Of a stretch of DNA of 64,000 nt, positions 1 through 8,568 are shown one piece after another. The translations under genes and the position numbers were made by a program. Position 1 is the first letter of the stretch, and the number at the start of each line of letters is the position of its first letter. The stretch spans positions 62,001-126,000 of the forward strand of contig JAFSRX010000024.1 in assembly GCA_017445905.1 (NCBI GenBank), in the 5' to 3' direction. Below the pieces are notes generated by a model, which saw only the letters and a program-made list of their open reading frames with translations, searched no databases and had not been told where the DNA came from. The stretch is from Eubacterium sp. Lineage in GTDB: Bacteria; Bacillota; Clostridia; Oscillospirales; Acutalibacteraceae.

Positions 1-466
1 AATCCATAACGCAACGCGCCATTTTATTCATAATATCCTTTGAGGGATGCTTCATAATAATATCTTCAACGAAATCATTGGGAAGAACTCTGCATTCGCC
101 GAGTAATTCGCGAAGAGATTCAAGCTGCTCCTCAGTCGGAAGCGAGCCGAAAAGAAGAAGCCAGGCAACCTCTTCAAAACCGTATCTGTTATCTGCAATA
201 CAGCTCTCAACAATATCCTTAATATCATATCCGCGGTAAGAGAGTTTTCCTTCCTTAGGAACAACCTCGCCGTCGAGTATGTAGTAACCCTCGACTGAGC
301 ATATGCGGGTAAGACCTGCCATAACTCCGGTTCCGTCGCTGTTGCGAAGCCCTCTTTTAACCTCGTATCTTTCAAAATCCATCGGCTTTACTGTATTGTT
401 CTTTTCAAGAACATCACAGAGACCTGATATAGCACCCATAGAAATAGGGGAAATGTATGATGACAT
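1..466 (-). CDS. gltA: Citrate synthase, N-terminal part (runs off the window)
   Basis: Translating the minus strand from the ATG at 464-466 gives 155 open codons reaching the window edge. The protein shows the citrate/2-methylcitrate synthase N-terminal block: residues around GLRNSDGTGVMAGLTRI, then DGEVVPKEGKLSYRGYDI and GFEEVAWLLLFGSLPTEEQL. Members of this family condense acetyl-CoA with oxaloacetate at the entry of the TCA or glutamate branch in the cytoplasm. The start is set by a TAAGGAG ribosome binding site at 474-480. The catalytic His and Asp residues lie in the missing C-terminal part, so activity and the choice between citrate and methylcitrate synthase cannot be judged. The family assignment is firm. 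Confidence 0.88.
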   Translation of the reverse strand, partial: MSSYISPISMGAISGLCDVLEKNNTVKPMDFERYEVKRGLRNSDGTGVMAGLTRICSVEGYYILDGEVVPKEGKLSYRGYDIKDIVESCIADNRYGFEEVAWLLLFGSLPTEEQLESLRELLGECRVLPNDFVEDIIMKHPSKDIMNKMARCVMD

Positions 467-561
467 ATTCTTTCTCCTTAAATAATATATTTTAAATAAG
501 ATTATATCATATCTGAAAGTAGATTATACAAAATATTTATAATAATGTCAAGGTGGTCAGA

Positions 562-648
562 TTGAAGAGAGCTCTAATAATTTTCTCAGTGCTTTTTGCT
601 GCAACAGCACTGATACCGATAATAGCAATGTTTCAGTCAGTTCAGTAA
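562..648 (+). CDS. Possible 28-residue membrane peptide
   Basis: A TTG-started ORF of 28 codons preceded by AAGGTGG (550-556). It encodes a basic N-terminus followed by one hydrophobic stretch, like a signal or membrane peptide, and ends in FQSVQ. A TATAAT-like box lies at 538-543, which would give a very short leader. It sits alone between citrate synthase and the end of the germination operon. It could be a real small membrane protein, the broken 5' end of a longer exported protein (the N-terminus resembles a SpoIID-type leader), or chance. Confidence 0.3.
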   Translation: MKRALIIFSVLFAATALIPIIAMFQSVQ

Positions 649-680
649 AATCGCACAGGGGACAGTCCCCTGTGCGATTT
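648..680. terminator. Perfect 15-bp-arm palindrome, likely bidirectional terminator or dispersed repeat
   Basis: Arms AAATCGCACAGGGGA and TCCCCTGTGCGATTT enclose the loop CAG. It overlaps the last two bases of the gerC stop codon and follows the small ORF, so it could stop transcription from both sides. A close relative lies at 45525-45557 and a short one at 35624-35639, which suggests a dispersed palindrome family used as terminators. Confidence 0.6.
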
Positions 681-1803
681 AAGTTGCAGTGTTGTTTGAT
701 ACTCTTTGCAATGAGGATGATACCTCGCTTTTTACTTCAATATTATTCAGATAATTTTGCCAATTATCCTTCAGTTTATTATATAAACCGATATCTTCAT
801 AATAAAGATATCTTGCGCACATAAAAGGATCACTCCTGTTGTTAAAACACTTCTTAACCGTGCTGTTACAAATGCTTTCAAGCTTTTTTTCGCACGCTGT
901 CTGAATTAAAATATTATCCTCCTCTTTAAGCGGCTTTTTAACTGTTTTTCCCGCTTCGTTAATTATCAGACGGGTTTTGATTTTAATTCTAAATATTATT
1001 TTCGAATTCTTGATTTCAATGCTTTTTTTGGCTCTTGATGAAGTGACTTCAACTGAAACCTTTCCGATATTCGGAACATCAAAGGTTATAATTCCTCTTT
1101 TAAAACGGTTTTTAACAGTTAAAAAAGCGAAGGTTTCTTCTTCACCCAGAAATGCAGCATATTTATCACCTGAAAAAACTGCTGTTCCGATGCATTTAAC
1201 ATTGTCCTTTTCGGCTTTTAAAACGGGAAAGAAAATATCAGACGTTTCATCATTATAGAGATTTAGAATATCTGCAACAGTAACTGCGGCGGCATGACCG
1301 TTTTCCTCTCCGAGTTTAATCAGCGAATAGATGTTTTCAGCGGGGATCTGAGCAGATTTTTCCTTGCTTCTAACTATTTCTTCGGCACTCGGATAACCGA
1401 TTACAGCAAGAACATCGGGGCGCGAATCCTTGCTTTTTAAAAGGTAATCTATTCCTGAAGATACATTGTTTTTCGACCAATCAAAGCCGAAAACAATCAG
1501 CTTGTTCTGACCGAAAAAAACATCATTTGAAACCGTTTTCGAGGTGTTGAAAACCGCTTCGGAAATATTACTGCCTTTTCCCTTAGTCAGAGATGTTATG
1601 TTTCCGCTGAGCTGGTCAGAAGCGCTGCTTCCTGCAAACAGATTAAGATACTGAAGTGAAACCTCGGCATTGTTTTCATTCCCGTCAACGGCAAGCGCCT
1701 GAACTATCGTTAAATCATTAATACGTTTTGATGTTTTAGTGCAGGAGGAAAATGTAAGCGAAACAGCCATAACACAAACGATAATTTTAAATATGTTTTT
1801 CAT
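679..1803 (-). CDS. Ger(x)C-family spore germination lipoprotein
   Basis: A 374-residue exported lipoprotein with signal peptide and lipobox-like FSSC (cleavage before Cys20). The N-terminal block with RINDLTIVQALAVDG and LQYLNLFAG matches the start of Ger(x)C proteins, the lipoprotein subunit of nutrient germinant receptors in the spore inner membrane. The length fits the family. It is the third gene of the minus-strand set gerA-gerB-gerC and its start overlaps the end of gerB by 17 bases, so translation is probably coupled. Germinant specificity cannot be predicted. In forespores such operons are usually under sigma-G, but I could not identify that promoter with confidence. Confidence 0.9.
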   Translation of the reverse strand: MKNIFKIIVCVMAVSLTFSSCTKTSKRINDLTIVQALAVDGNENNAEVSLQYLNLFAGSSASDQLSGNITSLTKGKGSNISEAVFNTSKTVSNDVFFGQNKLIVFGFDWSKNNVSSGIDYLLKSKDSRPDVLAVIGYPSAEEIVRSKEKSAQIPAENIYSLIKLGEENGHAAAVTVADILNLYNDETSDIFFPVLKAEKDNVKCIGTAVFSGDKYAAFLGEEETFAFLTVKNRFKRGIITFDVPNIGKVSVEVTSSRAKKSIEIKNSKIIFRIKIKTRLIINEAGKTVKKPLKEEDNILIQTACEKKLESICNSTVKKCFNNRSDPFMCARYLYYEDIGLYNKLKDNWQNYLNNIEVKSEVSSSLQRVSNNTAT

Positions 1804-2869
1804 TTTTTACTCTCCGTTTTGAAAATACTGTAAAGCATATTGGAATAATAACAAGAAAAGCTGTTGCAACTGCGCTGTAAAACCATCTTGTTGAGTTTGA
1901 TATTTCGCTGTAAAAACGGCTGTAAATGAGAAGCGAAAGGGCAAGGGAAGAAAAGAATAATAATGGCGTTTTAATCTTGGCGTTCATCCTCTGAATGCAT
2001 TGCCCGGAGCAGTAAACCAAATAAGCGCATTTAGCAAACAGCGCAAAAAATCCGAAGGCTGTATAAACAATATCAAGTCTTGAAAAGCTCTTGAATGCCG
2101 TCATCTGAAAGAGGGTATAAACCGGGAAAGAGAAAAGGGGAGCAGCATTTCCAAGAACACCAATGCAAAAAAGCAGCATTATGAATATTGCAATATATGA
2201 GGCAAAAATTCCGTAAAAAAGCGGCTTTTCAGGTTTACTCTGACATCTTTTACTTAAAACAAAAAAGAGTGCAGGTTCGATGGAATTCGATGAAAAAATA
2301 TAGCTGTTTTCAAGAATTTCATTTTTTGTTCCTACGAAAAATGGCATAAAATTTATCGGATGAAAGTTTTTTATGTTAAGCATAACGATGATTATGAGAA
2401 CAATAATTGAAAGAACAGCGCATAAAACCGAAAACCTTCCCAGTGCTTCAATGCCGAGATATGCTACGTAGCACGCAGCAGCAGTCATAATAATTATAAA
2501 AAGCAGAGGGGAGTCTCCATGGGTTGTTTTATCGCAGGCAAAAAAGGCAAAACGGCTTATATTAACCCCTGAAAAGAAAACAAAATATATGAAATATATT
2601 ATTCTTCCAGCTTTGGTATCAAGCGGGTTTTTATTATATTTTACGCATATATATGAAGGAATACAAAAAATCAGATTAATTCCGAGTGCGATAGCCGAGC
2701 TGATAAGTGCATCGGGAGAAATTCCGTTAAACAGGATCGATTGATAAAAGGTCAGAGCAACAACTGCTCTTGAAACAAGAAAGATAAAAAATAGCTGATA
2801 TGGGGATATAACGCCTCTTTTAGTAGGCTTTTTAGCTTCTGTTTTCAACGGACGAGCCCTCCAGGTCAT
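1787..2869 (-). CDS. GerB-family germinant receptor permease subunit
   Basis: A 360-residue polytopic membrane protein of the spore germination permease family (APC superfamily fold), with about ten hydrophobic segments. It begins around ISPYQLFFIFLVSRAVVALT, as in GerKB/GerAB-type proteins. It is thought to bind germinant within the spore inner membrane. It lies between the GerA- and GerC-type subunits. The ATG at 2867-2869 overlaps the end of the upstream gene by 38 bases, and no strong ribosome binding site is seen, consistent with translational coupling. Confidence 0.9.
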   Translation of the reverse strand: MTWRARPLKTEAKKPTKRGVISPYQLFFIFLVSRAVVALTFYQSILFNGISPDALISSAIALGINLIFCIPSYICVKYNKNPLDTKAGRIIYFIYFVFFSGVNISRFAFFACDKTTHGDSPLLFIIIMTAAACYVAYLGIEALGRFSVLCAVLSIIVLIIIVMLNIKNFHPINFMPFFVGTKNEILENSYIFSSNSIEPALFFVLSKRCQSKPEKPLFYGIFASYIAIFIMLLFCIGVLGNAAPLFSFPVYTLFQMTAFKSFSRLDIVYTAFGFFALFAKCAYLVYCSGQCIQRMNAKIKTPLLFFSSLALSLLIYSRFYSEISNSTRWFYSAVATAFLVIIPICFTVFSKRRVKNEKHI

Positions 2870-4337
2870 AGATTCTTACTCTGCGTTTTGAAAGCTTCTT
2901 CCAGCCCTGACGGAAGATAGTGTCACCTATTGAAGAAGGAGTCAAAGGCGAAATCGGAGCGGAATAGGGAACACCCAAGTTATTAAGCGCGCAAATATTG
3001 ACGCCAAGCGCACCAGCACCGATAATCAAACCGTACATTCCACTGACTCCTGCAAGCAGTATAAACAGTATTCTAAGAACTGCAACGCTTTCATAAAGCG
3101 GATAAACTACATATGAAGCAATAGCGGTTAGCGCAACAATAACGAGCATCGGCTCGCCGATAATTCCCGCAGAAACCATTGCTTCGCCTATAACTATAGC
3201 GCCGATTATCGAAACTGCATGACCTATTGTCTGGGGCAATCTCAGTCCCGCTTCTCTCATGATTTCATAGAGAATATGGATAATAACCGCTTCAAGAACA
3301 AGTGAAAACGGTGTTGTTGCTTCGCTTGAAGCGATAACGTATAAAAGCGTTGTTGGTATCATTTCCTGATGAAACGATCCGACTGCAACATACATTGCAG
3401 GAAGAAAAATCGATATGAAGAATGCGAGATATTTAAGAATTCTTGTGAATGAGGCGTAAAACGGCGGATTATCATAATCGTCAAGTGATGAAAAATTATC
3501 GCTGAAAAGATACGGAGTATATATAACAAAGGGCGTTCCGTCAACAATAATTCCGATTCTTCCTTCAAGAAGCTTTGAAGCGAGAACATCGGGGCGCTCT
3601 GTATTTCCGACTGTTGAAAAGAAGGAATTTATATCTGAGTTAATGAACGGCTCAAGACATCCGAAATCCGAAATTGTGTTTAAATCAGCGCTTTTCAACC
3701 TGTCTTCAATTTCTTTTAAAGAGTCAAAATTTACTCTATTATCCATATATGCGAGAACAACGCAGGTTGAAACCGAAGTTCCGAGATTTATTTGTTTCAA
3801 CTTTAAATGATAGGTTTTTAAACGTTTTCTGAGAAGCGCTTTATTATCGTTGAGTGTTTCAACAAAGCATTCCTTTGCGCCCTTGACCATCGCTTCATTG
3901 GTAGGCTCATCGGTTGTTCGCTTGCTCCATCCCTGAACTCCCATAGCAAGAGCCTTATAACATCCTTCAAGATAAAAAAGAGCAAAACCGCTCATAAGAT
4001 AAAAGCGGCATTCCTCAAAAGTGTTTACTTCATTCATCTCAACGCTGCCGATAACTGATTTTTTTATTTTTTCAAAACGTTCATCGGGCGATGAGGCTTC
4101 AACCTCTGTGCTAAGTATCGGAGAGGTTATCATATGGGAAAGCATTAAAGAGTCTGTAAGTCCGTCAAAGGTGCAGAAAAAACCTCTTTGCCCTGATATA
4201 ACAATTTCTCTGAGCAAAAAATCAGAGCAGTCTGTAAAATCACTTTTGAAAATGTCACGGTTCATTTCATAACTTTTTGTCAGATATTTCATCTTATCAC
4301 CGATATTATTATTCATTGGATCGCGAATAATATGCAT
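2832..4337 (-). CDS. GerA-family germinant receptor subunit
   Basis: A 501-residue protein with a soluble N-terminal region followed from about residue 290 by the conserved GerA membrane block. Visible motifs include EGRIGIIVDGTPFVIYTPYLF, DYDNPPFYASFTRILKYLAF, LEAVIIHILYEIMREAGLRL and PQTIGHAVSIIGAIVIGEAM. This is the A subunit of nutrient germination receptors in the spore inner membrane. The annotated ATG (4335-4337) gives an N-terminal extension. An internal ATG at 4290-4292, preceded by GGTGAT, would give a 486-residue protein and is an equally good start. It heads the gerA-gerB-gerC set and diverges from the DUF421 gene only 30 bases away, so the promoters must overlap. Confidence 0.93.
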   Translation of the reverse strand: MHIIRDPMNNNIGDKMKYLTKSYEMNRDIFKSDFTDCSDFLLREIVISGQRGFFCTFDGLTDSLMLSHMITSPILSTEVEASSPDERFEKIKKSVIGSVEMNEVNTFEECRFYLMSGFALFYLEGCYKALAMGVQGWSKRTTDEPTNEAMVKGAKECFVETLNDNKALLRKRLKTYHLKLKQINLGTSVSTCVVLAYMDNRVNFDSLKEIEDRLKSADLNTISDFGCLEPFINSDINSFFSTVGNTERPDVLASKLLEGRIGIIVDGTPFVIYTPYLFSDNFSSLDDYDNPPFYASFTRILKYLAFFISIFLPAMYVAVGSFHQEMIPTTLLYVIASSEATTPFSLVLEAVIIHILYEIMREAGLRLPQTIGHAVSIIGAIVIGEAMVSAGIIGEPMLVIVALTAIASYVVYPLYESVAVLRILFILLAGVSGMYGLIIGAGALGVNICALNNLGVPYSAPISPLTPSSIGDTIFRQGWKKLSKRRVRIYDLEGSSVENRS

Positions 4338-4367
4338 AGTGTATGAGAAAATAATACAGGTGATTAT

Positions 4368-4823
4368 ATGACGATTATTGTTTTAAGAAGTGTAATTATT
4401 TACCTTATTGTTGTTCTGGCTGTTAGGATAATGGGAAAACGTCAGCTGGGCGAGCTTAATCCCCACGAATTTGTTATAACAATTCTTATCAGCGCTGTTG
4501 CAACAATTCCTATTCAGGAAAGCTCAATACCTCTTTCGTATTCAATACTTCCCATTATGGTCTTTGTTTCTTTTGAAGTTCTTGAATCGGCGATTTCAAT
4601 GAAATCAGAATTTTTTAGAAATATGATTGACGGAAAGCCGATTTATATCATTAAAAACGGAAAACTTCAACATAAAGAGCTTAAACGCCTCAGATTTACT
4701 ATTGATGATTTGAATGATGCACTCAGACAGAAGGATATATTTGATATAAACGAGGTTAAAAATGCTGTTGTTGAAACAAACGGCTCACTGAGCGTTCAGA
4801 AAAAGGAAGAAGGGGAAGGCTGA
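4368..4823 (+). CDS. DUF421 (YetF-like) membrane protein
   Basis: A 151-residue protein with three hydrophobic segments, then a short cytoplasmic domain. RIMGKRQLGELNPHEFV and the later NGKLQHKELKRLRFTIDDL are diagnostic of DUF421/YetF proteins. Family members often run to about 200-230 residues, so this copy is at the short end. The start is supported by AGGTGAT just upstream. It is followed after one base by a DUF4363 gene, a pairing common in spore-forming Firmicutes. It diverges from the germination operon. Its biochemical role is unknown. Confidence 0.85.
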   Translation: MTIIVLRSVIIYLIVVLAVRIMGKRQLGELNPHEFVITILISAVATIPIQESSIPLSYSILPIMVFVSFEVLESAISMKSEFFRNMIDGKPIYIIKNGKLQHKELKRLRFTIDDLNDALRQKDIFDINEVKNAVVETNGSLSVQKKEEGEG

Positions 4824-4824
4824 T

Positions 4825-5187
4825 ATGAAAAGAGTCTGGTTTGCAGTTGTTTTTATCCTGCTCAGTGCAGGACTTTGCATATATGAGCAGTATTATGTTA
4901 AAACGAGCTGCGAAAATATGATTCAAATTCTTGAACAGGCTCAAGAGTTTGAAGAAGCAAAAGACAGTGAGAACAGGAATAAAAAAATAGATGAACTACA
5001 AAGCTATTGGAAAAGCCGAAACGACTTTCTTTTTGCCTTTTCAGAGCATAGCACTCTCGATGAACTGGCGCAGTATATACGCTCGCTCAAAGCGGCTCAC
5101 AGTATGAAAAGCTCGCTTGAAGAAACTAAAGCGCTTGTTTTGGTTTTCTATGAAGACGCGCGTATATCTTTTTCAAATATCCTTTAA
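4825..5187 (+). CDS. DUF4363 family protein
   Basis: A 120-residue protein with one N-terminal membrane segment (about residues 5-22) and an extracytoplasmic helical domain. It contains KIDELQSYWKSRNDFLFAFSEH, the conserved centre of DUF4363 proteins. It starts two bases after the DUF421 stop codon and is almost certainly co-translated with it. The association suggests a small membrane complex, but no function is established. Confidence 0.8.
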   Translation: MKRVWFAVVFILLSAGLCIYEQYYVKTSCENMIQILEQAQEFEEAKDSENRNKKIDELQSYWKSRNDFLFAFSEHSTLDELAQYIRSLKAAHSMKSSLEETKALVLVFYEDARISFSNIL

Positions 5188-5206
5188 ATTAAAATAGACT
5201 CGGTTT

Positions 5207-5863
5207 TCAGTTAACCGAGTCTAAAATATATTCAGCAATTTTTGTGCTGCGATTTATGTAGCTTGAATGACTTTCGCCGTCAAATATTTTAAGTTTTGAA
5301 TTGGGAAGAGTTTCGGCAAGATGGCGGGTGTGGTCTTCCTTGATTAAATCTCTGCTGCCTGCTGTAACGAAACAGGGAATATCAATCTTTTTTAGCATTT
5401 CATCCGTTATATCGGGCTCGCGCATCATAATTTTCATCTTGTCGCTTCTGTCAATATGACTCCACAGCTTAAAGAACTTCATTGCTCTATCCTTTGTGCT
5501 GTCGGGAGAAAGGCTTGCTCCGCTCAGAATGAGCGTTTTAACAAGTCCGGGATGTTCGCTTGCAAGATATATCCCTATTATTGCACCGTCTGAAAAACCG
5601 TAAACAATCGGGTTTTCAATATTTAGATCAGTGATGAATTCATAAACATCCTGCGCCATATCTTCATAGTGCAGAATTTTAACCTTCTGGCTTTTTCCGT
5701 GGGAGCGTGAGTCGATGGCATAAACCTTGTATTTCTTTTCAAGAATCGTTATTGCCTTCTTGAAGATTTTGCTGCTCATTGAGTTGCAGTGAAGCATAAT
5801 GAGAGGCTCGCCGTTTCCATATACTTCATAGTGGAGCTTTATACCGTTTACATTGATATACAT
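5207..5863 (-). CDS. Alpha/beta-fold hydrolase
   Basis: A 218-residue cytoplasmic protein with the alpha/beta hydrolase signature. The nucleophile elbow is GFSDGA (Ser91). Preceding elements are MLHCNSM (oxyanion region) and AIDSRSHGKSQ. A late Asp lies in TAGSRDLIKEDH and the catalytic His in DGESHSSYI. The substrate cannot be inferred; esterase or peptidase-type members look alike. AGGAG precedes the ATG at 5861-5863. It is the last gene of a minus-strand run with the DUF4430 lipoprotein and the HprK-like kinase, separated by only nine bases from the former. Confidence 0.85.
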   Translation of the reverse strand: MYINVNGIKLHYEVYGNGEPLIMLHCNSMSSKIFKKAITILEKKYKVYAIDSRSHGKSQKVKILHYEDMAQDVYEFITDLNIENPIVYGFSDGAIIGIYLASEHPGLVKTLILSGASLSPDSTKDRAMKFFKLWSHIDRSDKMKIMMREPDITDEMLKKIDIPCFVTAGSRDLIKEDHTRHLAETLPNSKLKIFDGESHSSYINRSTKIAEYILDSVN

Positions 5864-5872
5864 AGCATTCTC

Positions 5873-6628
5873 CTAACAAACATATTTGAAAATAATCTCA
5901 TCGCCGCTTGAAACAGTGTATTTTTCGCAGCTTTTTGGCGGTGATTTTGAATTAACCGTATAAACCCAGCCGCTTGACTGACCGCAGTCAAATTCATCAA
6001 GATTGTTTATTCCTGAAACATATATTCCGTAAATCGTGCTTCTTGATGTTAGTTTTATTCCATTGCTACCGCAAGCAGATGAAAGAACATCATAAACTGT
6101 GTTGTTTTCTGATATAGCGCATTTAGTTCTGTCAAGAATAATCCCGTTTTTCGGAACAAAGCTTTCGTGTCCTTCGTTGAGCTTATTCATATTATCAAGA
6201 ATGCTTTTGCACTCGATTGTAATATAGCATATATTCTGAGTTTCAGAATGTGTTTCAGAATTAGTTTTATTTTGTTTTGTTGTATGTTTCTTTTTCGGCT
6301 TTGCCTTTGTTGTTTTATGAGCTTTGCTCGTTACCTTTGAAGTGCTTTTTTTAGTATTTGATATTCGGGAAGGCTTTGAGGTTGTTGACGAAGTGGCTGA
6401 GGTTGTAGTGAGCGTTGCGCTTTTTGATGTAGAATTTGCAGTTGTTGAAGAAACTGCCGGGATTTCAGAATCCATCGTCACAATAACTATTTCACCTGAA
6501 GAAGCTGTTTCAGATACAGTTGTTTTTGCCTTTGATGAAACGTTATTATGTTCTTGCGATTGTGAACATCCTGCTGCAGTTGATATCAAAAGAATTATTG
6601 AAATAATTATCATCAGGTGTTTTTTCAT
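5873..6628 (-). CDS. DUF4430-domain lipoprotein with Ser/Thr/Lys-rich linker
   Basis: A 251-residue lipoprotein: signal peptide with AAGC lipobox (Cys21), then a low-complexity Ser/Thr linker and a Lys-rich stretch (about residues 50-125), then a C-terminal DUF4430 domain containing SSGWVYTVNSKSPPKSCE and ending DEIIFKYVC. DUF4430 resembles the transcobalamin C-terminal domain and occurs on Firmicute surface proteins of uncertain ligand. The ATG overlaps the stop of the upstream HprK-like kinase gene by four bases (ATGA), so the two are translationally coupled. This overlap is notable because the second kinase of this type at 47.7 kb is also followed by an exported protein. Confidence 0.82.
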   Translation of the reverse strand: MKKHLMIIISIILLISTAAGCSQSQEHNNVSSKAKTTVSETASSGEIVIVTMDSEIPAVSSTTANSTSKSATLTTTSATSSTTSKPSRISNTKKSTSKVTSKAHKTTKAKPKKKHTTKQNKTNSETHSETQNICYITIECKSILDNMNKLNEGHESFVPKNGIILDRTKCAISENNTVYDVLSSACGSNGIKLTSRSTIYGIYVSGINNLDEFDCGQSSGWVYTVNSKSPPKSCEKYTVSSGDEIIFKYVC

Positions 6629-7356
6629 ATTCCAAGCTCCTCAGGTGTTTTTAGCATTGCCGAGGAGGATACCTCAACTGCTTCTTTTGAGATATTGCAT
6701 CCTAATTCATAAAGCGGAACACTGCCGAAAATATCCTCAATAACATCAAAAAGAAGATTCATTCCGTTGAGTGGAAGTTTTCTGACCGTTTGAGAGAAAA
6801 TGTTAAAAACTGCCTTGCTGGTATCAGCTTTTTTAATCCAGTTCGTTTCGCTTCTTTCGATGAAGCATATTCCGCCGAGAGGAACAATTTCAGGTCTTGA
6901 ATAGTCATATTTTCCGCTCCAGGGAGTTCCGCAGGCATAGATTTTTCCGTCAATTTTTCGTATGGCTGGCTTATCGTCGTTAAGCATATACGCTCTTTCA
7001 CCGAAATATTTCAGCCAGAGATTTGCATGGGTTGATTTACCCGTTCCGCTGTCCGCTGAAAACGCATAGGCAACGCCGTCAACAACAATGCAAGAGGAGT
7101 GAAGAAGCATACCGTTGAAGTTTAAAAGTGCAGCATAAAATGCCGACCCTGTCAGCATATACGCCCAGTCGTCATAGCCAAGTTCAGGATGCTTCTCAAT
7201 GTGAGAATTGATTTTCTCATCGCTGACATCAATAACTATATCGGCTTTGATATCATCGTTCTGATTTTGTGAAAGATACGGACGAGCCTGTTTTTCGGTT
7301 CTTCCGCCACAGCGTTCTATCCTAACTCTCAGACCTGCGATATCGTAATAAGGCAT
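6625..7356 (-). CDS. HprK-like P-loop kinase family protein
   Basis: A 243-residue protein of the PEP-carboxykinase/HPr-kinase-like P-loop type. The Walker A motif lies in SADSGTGKSTHANLW, followed by LNDDKPAIR and GTPWSGKYDY. These motifs are shared with the kinase at 47664-48374, where they read PSGTGKTTHIRLW, VNGDKP and STPYAGK. It lacks the bacterial HPr kinase N-terminal domain, so it is probably not the regulator of the sugar phosphotransferase system. Related proteins occur near PqqD-like proteins and in some peptide modification clusters. A strong AAGGAGGG site precedes the ATG. It overlaps the DUF4430 lipoprotein gene downstream. The substrate is unknown. Confidence 0.72.
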   Translation of the reverse strand: MPYYDIAGLRVRIERCGGRTEKQARPYLSQNQNDDIKADIVIDVSDEKINSHIEKHPELGYDDWAYMLTGSAFYAALLNFNGMLLHSSCIVVDGVAYAFSADSGTGKSTHANLWLKYFGERAYMLNDDKPAIRKIDGKIYACGTPWSGKYDYSRPEIVPLGGICFIERSETNWIKKADTSKAVFNIFSQTVRKLPLNGMNLLFDVIEDIFGSVPLYELGCNISKEAVEVSSSAMLKTPEELGI

Positions 7357-7417
7357 AATCTTCCCTCCTTCTGTTTAATAAATAAAGTATAATCTATCTC
7401 ACCATTTAAGTCAAATA

Positions 7418-7445
7418 TTGATTTTTATTTTTTATATGATAAAAT
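7418..7445 (+). promoter_or_regulatory. Putative promoter for mltG
   Basis: TTGATT and TAAAAT hexamers are separated by 16 bases, about 30 bases before the mltG ribosome binding site (AAAGGAAA). This is the only candidate I see in the space between the divergent HprK-like and mltG genes. Confidence 0.4.
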
Positions 7446-7478
7446 AAGCATATAATTTTTTATTGAAAGGAAACGAAT

Positions 7479-8525
7479 ATGAAAAAGAAAAAGAATAAAC
7501 ACTCGGGTGTTATTGCAATACTTGTTGTTATTTTGATAATTGTTATCGGACTTCTTGGATACTTCGGATATTCGGTTATAACAAACGATATAAACGGAAA
7601 GAACCAAAGCTCCGACGAATATACGCTTGTTATAACAAAAAATGATTTTGAATATGAAATCGGGAAGAAGCTATATGATAATAAAATCGTTGTTTTTGAC
7701 TCACTATGGACTTCCTGGATGAGCAAGCATTATCCTGATTTTACATATATCAACGGCGAATACAAACTAACTGCGGATATGAGCTATGAGGAAATAGCAA
7801 AGAAGCTTCAAAATCCCGATATCTCTCATAAAACCGTTAAGGTTGCAATTCCCGAGGGATATAATGCAATGGAAATTGCCAAAACTCTTGAAGAGAATAA
7901 TATCTGCAAAGCTGATGAATTTCTTGAAGTTTGTAAATCAAAGGAAGGCTTTGAATACGACTGGATTAAGGATATTCCTGATGATGAGCTTATTGCCTAT
8001 CCGCTTGAAGGCTTTCTTTTTCCTGCAACATATGATTTTGCAATGAACAGCGACCCGAAGGGGATTGCCGATGCAATGCTGGGAACATTTGATAAGCGCA
8101 TTTCGGATAAGTGGACAAAGTTCTGTGATGAAAACTATATGACTGTGTTTGAACTTATCAATCTTTCCAGTGTTGTTCAGGAAGAGGCTTTCGGACCTGA
8201 ATCGGCGGGAAATATCGCTTCGGTATTTATTAACCGACTCAATAAGGGCGCAAAGCTTCAAAGTGATGTAACATATTTCTATGCAAGAGATTTAAGAGAT
8301 GAGCAGGGCTTTTCCCAAAAGGTTTATGATTCATATTATACATATCGCTGCGAGGGACTTCCAAGCGGACCCATATCAAATCCGGGTGAAGAAATAATCA
8401 ATGCTGTTGTTAATCATCCCGATACGGATTATCTTTATTTCTTCTCAGATTTGAAAAAGGAATTCCACTTTGCAAAGGATTATGATGAATTTGTTGCCTT
8501 ACAGAAAAAATACCCATGGAAGTAA
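7479..8525 (+). CDS. mltG: Endolytic peptidoglycan transglycosylase MltG
   Basis: A 348-residue single-pass membrane protein (hydrophobic segment about residues 11-33) with a YceG/MltG domain. Its landmarks are the LysM-like region with KTVKVAIPEGYNAMEIAKTL, the catalytic glutamate in LSSVVQEEAFG (about residue 236), and NRLNKGAKLQSDVTYFY, GLPSGPISNPG and YLYFFSDL. MltG cleaves nascent glycan strands at the outer face of the membrane and helps set their length. It leads a probable operon with nnr (43-base gap) and a small lipoprotein. Confidence 0.95.
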   Translation: MKKKKNKHSGVIAILVVILIIVIGLLGYFGYSVITNDINGKNQSSDEYTLVITKNDFEYEIGKKLYDNKIVVFDSLWTSWMSKHYPDFTYINGEYKLTADMSYEEIAKKLQNPDISHKTVKVAIPEGYNAMEIAKTLEENNICKADEFLEVCKSKEGFEYDWIKDIPDDELIAYPLEGFLFPATYDFAMNSDPKGIADAMLGTFDKRISDKWTKFCDENYMTVFELINLSSVVQEEAFGPESAGNIASVFINRLNKGAKLQSDVTYFYARDLRDEQGFSQKVYDSYYTYRCEGLPSGPISNPGEEIINAVVNHPDTDYLYFFSDLKKEFHFAKDYDEFVALQKKYPWK

Positions 8526-8568
8526 GTTTCGCGATATATGGTTAGTGAGTAGGGAAAGATATTGAGTT

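Noticed and set aside
977-1258. Plus-strand open frame across the gerC gene
   Set aside because: It lies antisense within a clear Ger(x)C gene and has no ribosome binding site or recognisable product.
6625-7356. Genuine HPr kinase/phosphorylase
   Set aside because: The N-terminal HprK domain and the family signature after the P-loop are missing. Motifs instead match the PqqD-associated kinase group.
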